Shown: positions 60,303 to 64,000 of the stretch, in pieces
Position numbering within the stretch: position 1 is the stretch's first letter
How the letters are laid out: each line of letters starts with the position of its first letter
DNA from: Budorcas taxicolor
Lineage: Eukaryota; Chordata; Mammalia; Artiodactyla; Bovidae
Assembly: GCF_023091745.1 (NCBI RefSeq)
Contig: NC_068913.1
Span: 39,438,501-39,502,500, forward strand
DNA: 64,000 nucleotides
Direction: 5' to 3'
The notes under the pieces: generated by a model
Database searches by the model: none
What the model was told of the DNA's origin: nothing
Seen by the model: only the letters and a program-made list of their open reading frames with translations
Translations under genes and position numbers: made by a program

Positions 60303-61420
60303 TCATATTCTTACAAGTGACTGATGAAAGTTAAATGTGCTCCTTACTTCTAAAGATCTTTTCTTTTTTAAAGAGAAATTTGAAATCAAAGAAACACATC
60401 TCTATTGGTAGAATTTAAAGAATCTGTTCCAGTTGCTGGAAATACTTTTGAGGAGGTAGGATCATCACTAGCACTGTGTGAAATCGTGACATAGAACTGA
60501 ATTTCTGCCTTCTCTACATGTAGACTTAGCGCACAAAGTTTTTCTTTTTATCATTTACTTTAACCTATTCACAAGTAAGAAACAAATGGAGTGATTTTCC
60601 GTCTGCTTAAAATGGTAGGATCCAGCTGTCACAAAGGTGATTATAATTTATCCATGCAAATTTCTCTGTTAATCTGGGAATAATCAGAAAACATACAGAA
60701 GTACAGGTTACCAAAGAGCTAGGGAAAACCGAATGTCTAGATTAATTTGCATATGCTCTGTGGTATAGGAGACCTCATAATATTTAATTCTTTTTGCTCA
60801 ATGTAAAGAGAAACCCTCAAAACACAGAAAGGTTAACACTTCATATCCACAGATGATTAACATTTTTGTTGAACTTTGCTCATTTTCTATACATGTTGTT
60901 TAGTGAAATTGAGATTATATTTGATTTTGTGTGTTGCTTTTGAAACATTCAGGTATTTCTATGTTAATAAAGTTTTTAAGCATTATAGTTATTTATCATA
61001 TTATTTAGTTGTAACATACTTCACATTATAATAAATATATGATTGCTATATATTTAAACTGCTTCTAATATAAGATAAACATATTTCTCAATAAAAAATT
61101 GTTTCGAAGATTTTTAACATTGACCGCATTATCTGATTTATTTGTGTATATAATATAAAATGAAATTATAGTGACTTTTTCAAATAATTGATTGCATCTG
61201 TATTCATTTTAAAATAGCATTTTTTATCCAAATGATTTATGAAAATCCTTTATCATAAACATACATCAGACTTTTTGATTTTTTTCTCAATGTTCTATTT
61301 TGGTTTTTTTGATACATTTGACTCTGTTATTCATGTTTAGTATAGGTTTTAGGAAGCAGTAAATTAAATTAAAAATTAATATATTAACTAAACTATGGCT
61401 AGTTCAAATATCTAGATACT
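60303..61420 (+). other. Intron stretch without recognised features
   Basis: AT-rich; no exon or repeat named. Confidence 0.55.
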
Positions 61421-61877
61421 CACAAAGATCCGTCTTGTCAAAGCTGTGGTTTTCCCGGTTGTCATGTATGGATGTGAGAGTTGGACTATATAGAAAGCTG
61501 AGTGCCAAAGAATTCAACTGTGGTGTTGGAGAGGACTCTTGAGAGTCCCTTGGACAGCAAGGAGATCAAACCAGTCCATCCTAAAGGAAATCAGTCCTGA
61601 ATATTCATTGGAAGGACTGATGCTGAAGCTGAAAACTCCAATACTTTGGCCATCTGATGCGAAGAACTGACTCATTGGAAAAGACCCTCATGCTGGGAAA
61701 GATTAAAGGTGGGAGAAGGGGATGACAGAGGATGAGATGGTTGGATGGCATCAACGACTCTATGGACATAAGTTTGAGCAATCTCCGGGAGTTGGTGCTG
61801 GACAGGGAGTCCTGGCATGTTGTAGTCTATGGGGTCTCAAAAACTCGGACACGACTGAGTGACTGAACTGAATTGAA
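61421..61877 (+). mobile_element. BovB LINE 3' end, older type
   Basis: It runs from gatccgtcttgtcaaagctg to the tail gactgaactgaattga, with the older 'cctgaatattcattggaagg' variant. 5'-truncated. Confidence 0.93.
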
Positions 61878-61985
61878 CCCTTTTGTAGCTCTAAATGATC
61901 TGTAATTGTAAGCCCATCACAATTTCACAGGAAAAATTGTAAATCTAAGTTAATTTATTTTCCCTGTCACTGCACAGCAATAGAT

Positions 61986-62607
61986 AGTAAAAAGTGGAAG
62001 CAGTGACAGATTTTATTTTCTTGGGCTCCAAAATCACTGTGGATGGTGTCTGAAGCCATGAAATTAAAAAGACGCTTGCTCCTTGGATGGAAAGTTGTGA
62101 CAAAGCTAGACATCATATTAAAGAGCAAGACATCACTTTGCTGAAAAAGGTCCATATAATCAAAGCTATTGTTTTTCCAGTAGTCATGTATGGATGTGAG
62201 AGTTGGACCATGAAGAAGGCTGAGTGCTGAAGATTTGATGCTGTTGAACTGTGTTGGAGAAGACTCCTGAGAGTCCCTTGGACTGCAAGGAGATCCAACC
62301 TGTGAATCCTGAAGGAAATCAGTCCTGAATATTCATTGGAAGGGCTGATACTGAAGCTGAAACTCCAATACTTTGGCCACCTGATTTGAAGGGCCAGCTC
62401 ATTGGATAAGACCTTGATGCTGGGAAAGATTGAGGCAAAAGGAGAAGAGCGCGGCAGAGAATGAGATGGTTAGATAGCATCACCAACTTGATGGACATGG
62501 AATCTAAGCAAACTCCAGGAGATAGTGAGATAGTGAAGGACAGGGAAGCCTGGCGTGCTACGGTCCATGGAGTTGCAAAGTGTCGGAGATGACTTAGCAA
62601 CTGAACA
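61986..62607 (+). mobile_element. BovB LINE 3' end, older type, same orientation as the previous copy
   Basis: It runs from gtggaagcagtgacagattt to gacttagcaactgaacagca. It contains a 10-bp tandem duplication (gagatagt repeated, 62518-62536) and several indels. It starts only about 110 bp after the preceding BovB. Confidence 0.92.
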
Positions 62608-64000
62608 GCAATAACATAGTATATAAAGTATAGAATATATATACTGTGTATAGAATAGAGTTGGATTTATTTAACAAAATTTTGCATAGTATGTGAATTT
62701 AAAGGTATCAGTTTAAATTTTTTCATATTTTTATATTCCTCGTTTTCAAATATTTGAATATAGGTCTTGCTATTTTCTATTTTCACTCCAATGACCTGAT
62801 ACCATGGTGATATGATTCTCAGGCTTTTTAGGATCTGCTGTGTAGATTGTCTAAGCTCACTCAGTCATTAAATTCATCTTTACATTGCCAAATACACTGT
62901 TAAATTCCTGTATGGAATACATATACAAAATAACTTACCTCTCACTAATTATAAAATCCATATTTGTCCATCAAAGTAGTTTGAAGATATTGATTTATTA
63001 TGGGTCCTGGGTTTGTAGTCCAAAGCTTATTTGTGTGGTTTTCATTGAAAGAAAAGAATACAACACTGCAAAATGTGGAAATGTATCAGTTTTCTCTTTT
63101 GTCAAATTCGCCCTTTAAATCCTCAAAGCAAAAATCAATATAATGCAATATTTTAAGCCTGCATATATTTTTAAGGATATCCAGAAAAGCATTTAAAAAT
63201 ATGTCAACTAATACTTAATGTTATCCTTATTAAAAATATAACTGGTACAGAGGTAAGAATGAATATAAGATATAAGGATGAATTAAGAAGCTAGGACTCA
63301 TGATATTAGGGAGATCATTCAAATTACTTAGCAAAATAGATTTTTAAATTAGTTTTTATGATTAACAGTTTTGAATTCATCTGTAGGTATATTACTATAT
63401 TTTGAAGAAAAATTAAGCACTTGCATTAGTCATTACATGTAAAAAAGTTGTTAAGTCCTATCTCAGTCATATAGTTTTATTTAGCCTGAGTATGTACTAA
63501 AGAGGATATTATATACAGTGAGAAAACAGCTGCAGCCACTAACCAAAACATGTGTATAAGCATGTGTAAAACCTCCAGAGACCAGCTAGTTATTTTACCT
63601 TCAAACTCAACCATGTTTAGAAAAACTTGAAAACTGTGAAGTGCTGAAAGAGAAGTTTGTTTCTGTTCTTCTTTATCTTCATCAATGGTTCTATCAGAGT
63701 TATTTCTGCCTTCTGAATAGCAGCATGGTAAGATGGGAGCTGATTATTCATCACCAGTTCTATTTTTATTTCAGTTGACCTGGTTTAGAGATAAGAATAA
63801 AAATAATTTCTGGCTTATTTTTATGAGCCATTCTGCAGTTTTCACGTTAGGTTTAAGTTAGCACTGGTTAACAATTTTGATGAATATACTGCTGTAACTT
63901 TTGTCAGTGTTATTATAGTGTTGCTTCACTGAAATTCAGAAATACCTTTTTATTGTTTCCCTAATTATTATCCTATTTTCCTGTATATATGACTATATTA
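62608..64000 (+). other. Intron stretch without recognised features
   Basis: AT-rich to the window end; no exon, SINE or LINE recognised. Confidence 0.55.

Larger units (their letters stand above)
9811..64000 (+). other. PCLO: PCLO intron downstream of the exon (partial)
   Basis: No open frame here resembles the next piccolo segment, which should begin with the last cysteine pair of zinc finger 2 (a WLCLNC-like motif). All longer frames are BovB, L1 or SINE derived. I therefore read the whole 54 kb as one intron, or the start of it. A very short exon could have been missed. Confidence 0.8.

Noticed and set aside
1..64000. CRISPR arrays, operons, bacterial-type regulatory sites, tRNA or rRNA genes
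   Set aside because: The DNA is a mammalian intron. The tRNA-like stretches are SINE heads, and no spaced repeat array is present.
9811..64000. The next PCLO exon carrying the last cysteine pair of zinc finger 2
   Set aside because: No frame with a WLCLNC-like motif after an acceptor was seen; it probably lies beyond the window.

Overview
This is a 64-kb piece of a ruminant, almost certainly bovid, nuclear genome. It lies inside PCLO, the gene for the presynaptic active-zone scaffold protein piccolo, and is read in the sense orientation. The ruminant assignment rests on the repeats. BovB (RTE-type) LINEs, Bov-tA SINEs with a tRNA-Glu-like head, BovA2 dimers and artiodactyl L1 3' ends are present in many copies. 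The single host exon, the AT-rich background with MIR and L2 fossils, and the GT/AG splice signals fit a mammalian intron. Cattle, buffalo, sheep and goat cannot be separated from the sequence alone.

Layout: 1-8412 is intron. 8413-9810 is one PCLO coding exon of 466 codons. 9811-64000 is the following intron, in which I found no further exon. The exon starts with the last cysteine pair of zinc finger 1, continues through the proline-rich linker and the conserved RRFSLNLG/TGKLFGFGASIF block, and ends after the sixth cysteine of zinc finger 2. Both fingers are cut by introns at the same residue (after ...HLTE) and in the same phase (0).

The rest is a layered record of retrotransposition: about eleven BovB copies, about twenty Bov-tA/BovA insertions, five L1 pieces, several MIR and L2 relics, one solo ERV LTR and several microsatellites. 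Many insertions still have readable target-site duplications, and several are nested, so their order can be worked out. The most unusual structures are: (i) a 1.3-kb solo LTR at 24912-26220 flanked by a 181-bp direct duplication instead of the usual 4-6 bp; (ii) a BovB at 39181-41044 with a 5' inversion of the twin-priming kind; (iii) a BovB (50546-51573) inserted antisense inside an older BovB (49899-53025), with diagnostic bases of the two copies agreeing with the nesting order; (iv) two SINEs inserted one after the other at the same target inside a MIR, leaving three copies of a 13-bp target.

No complete or intact mobile-element gene, RNA gene, CRISPR array, promoter or terminator was found. 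Nothing here looks like a new multi-gene system. The findings are structural or evolutionary details of one neuronal gene's introns.
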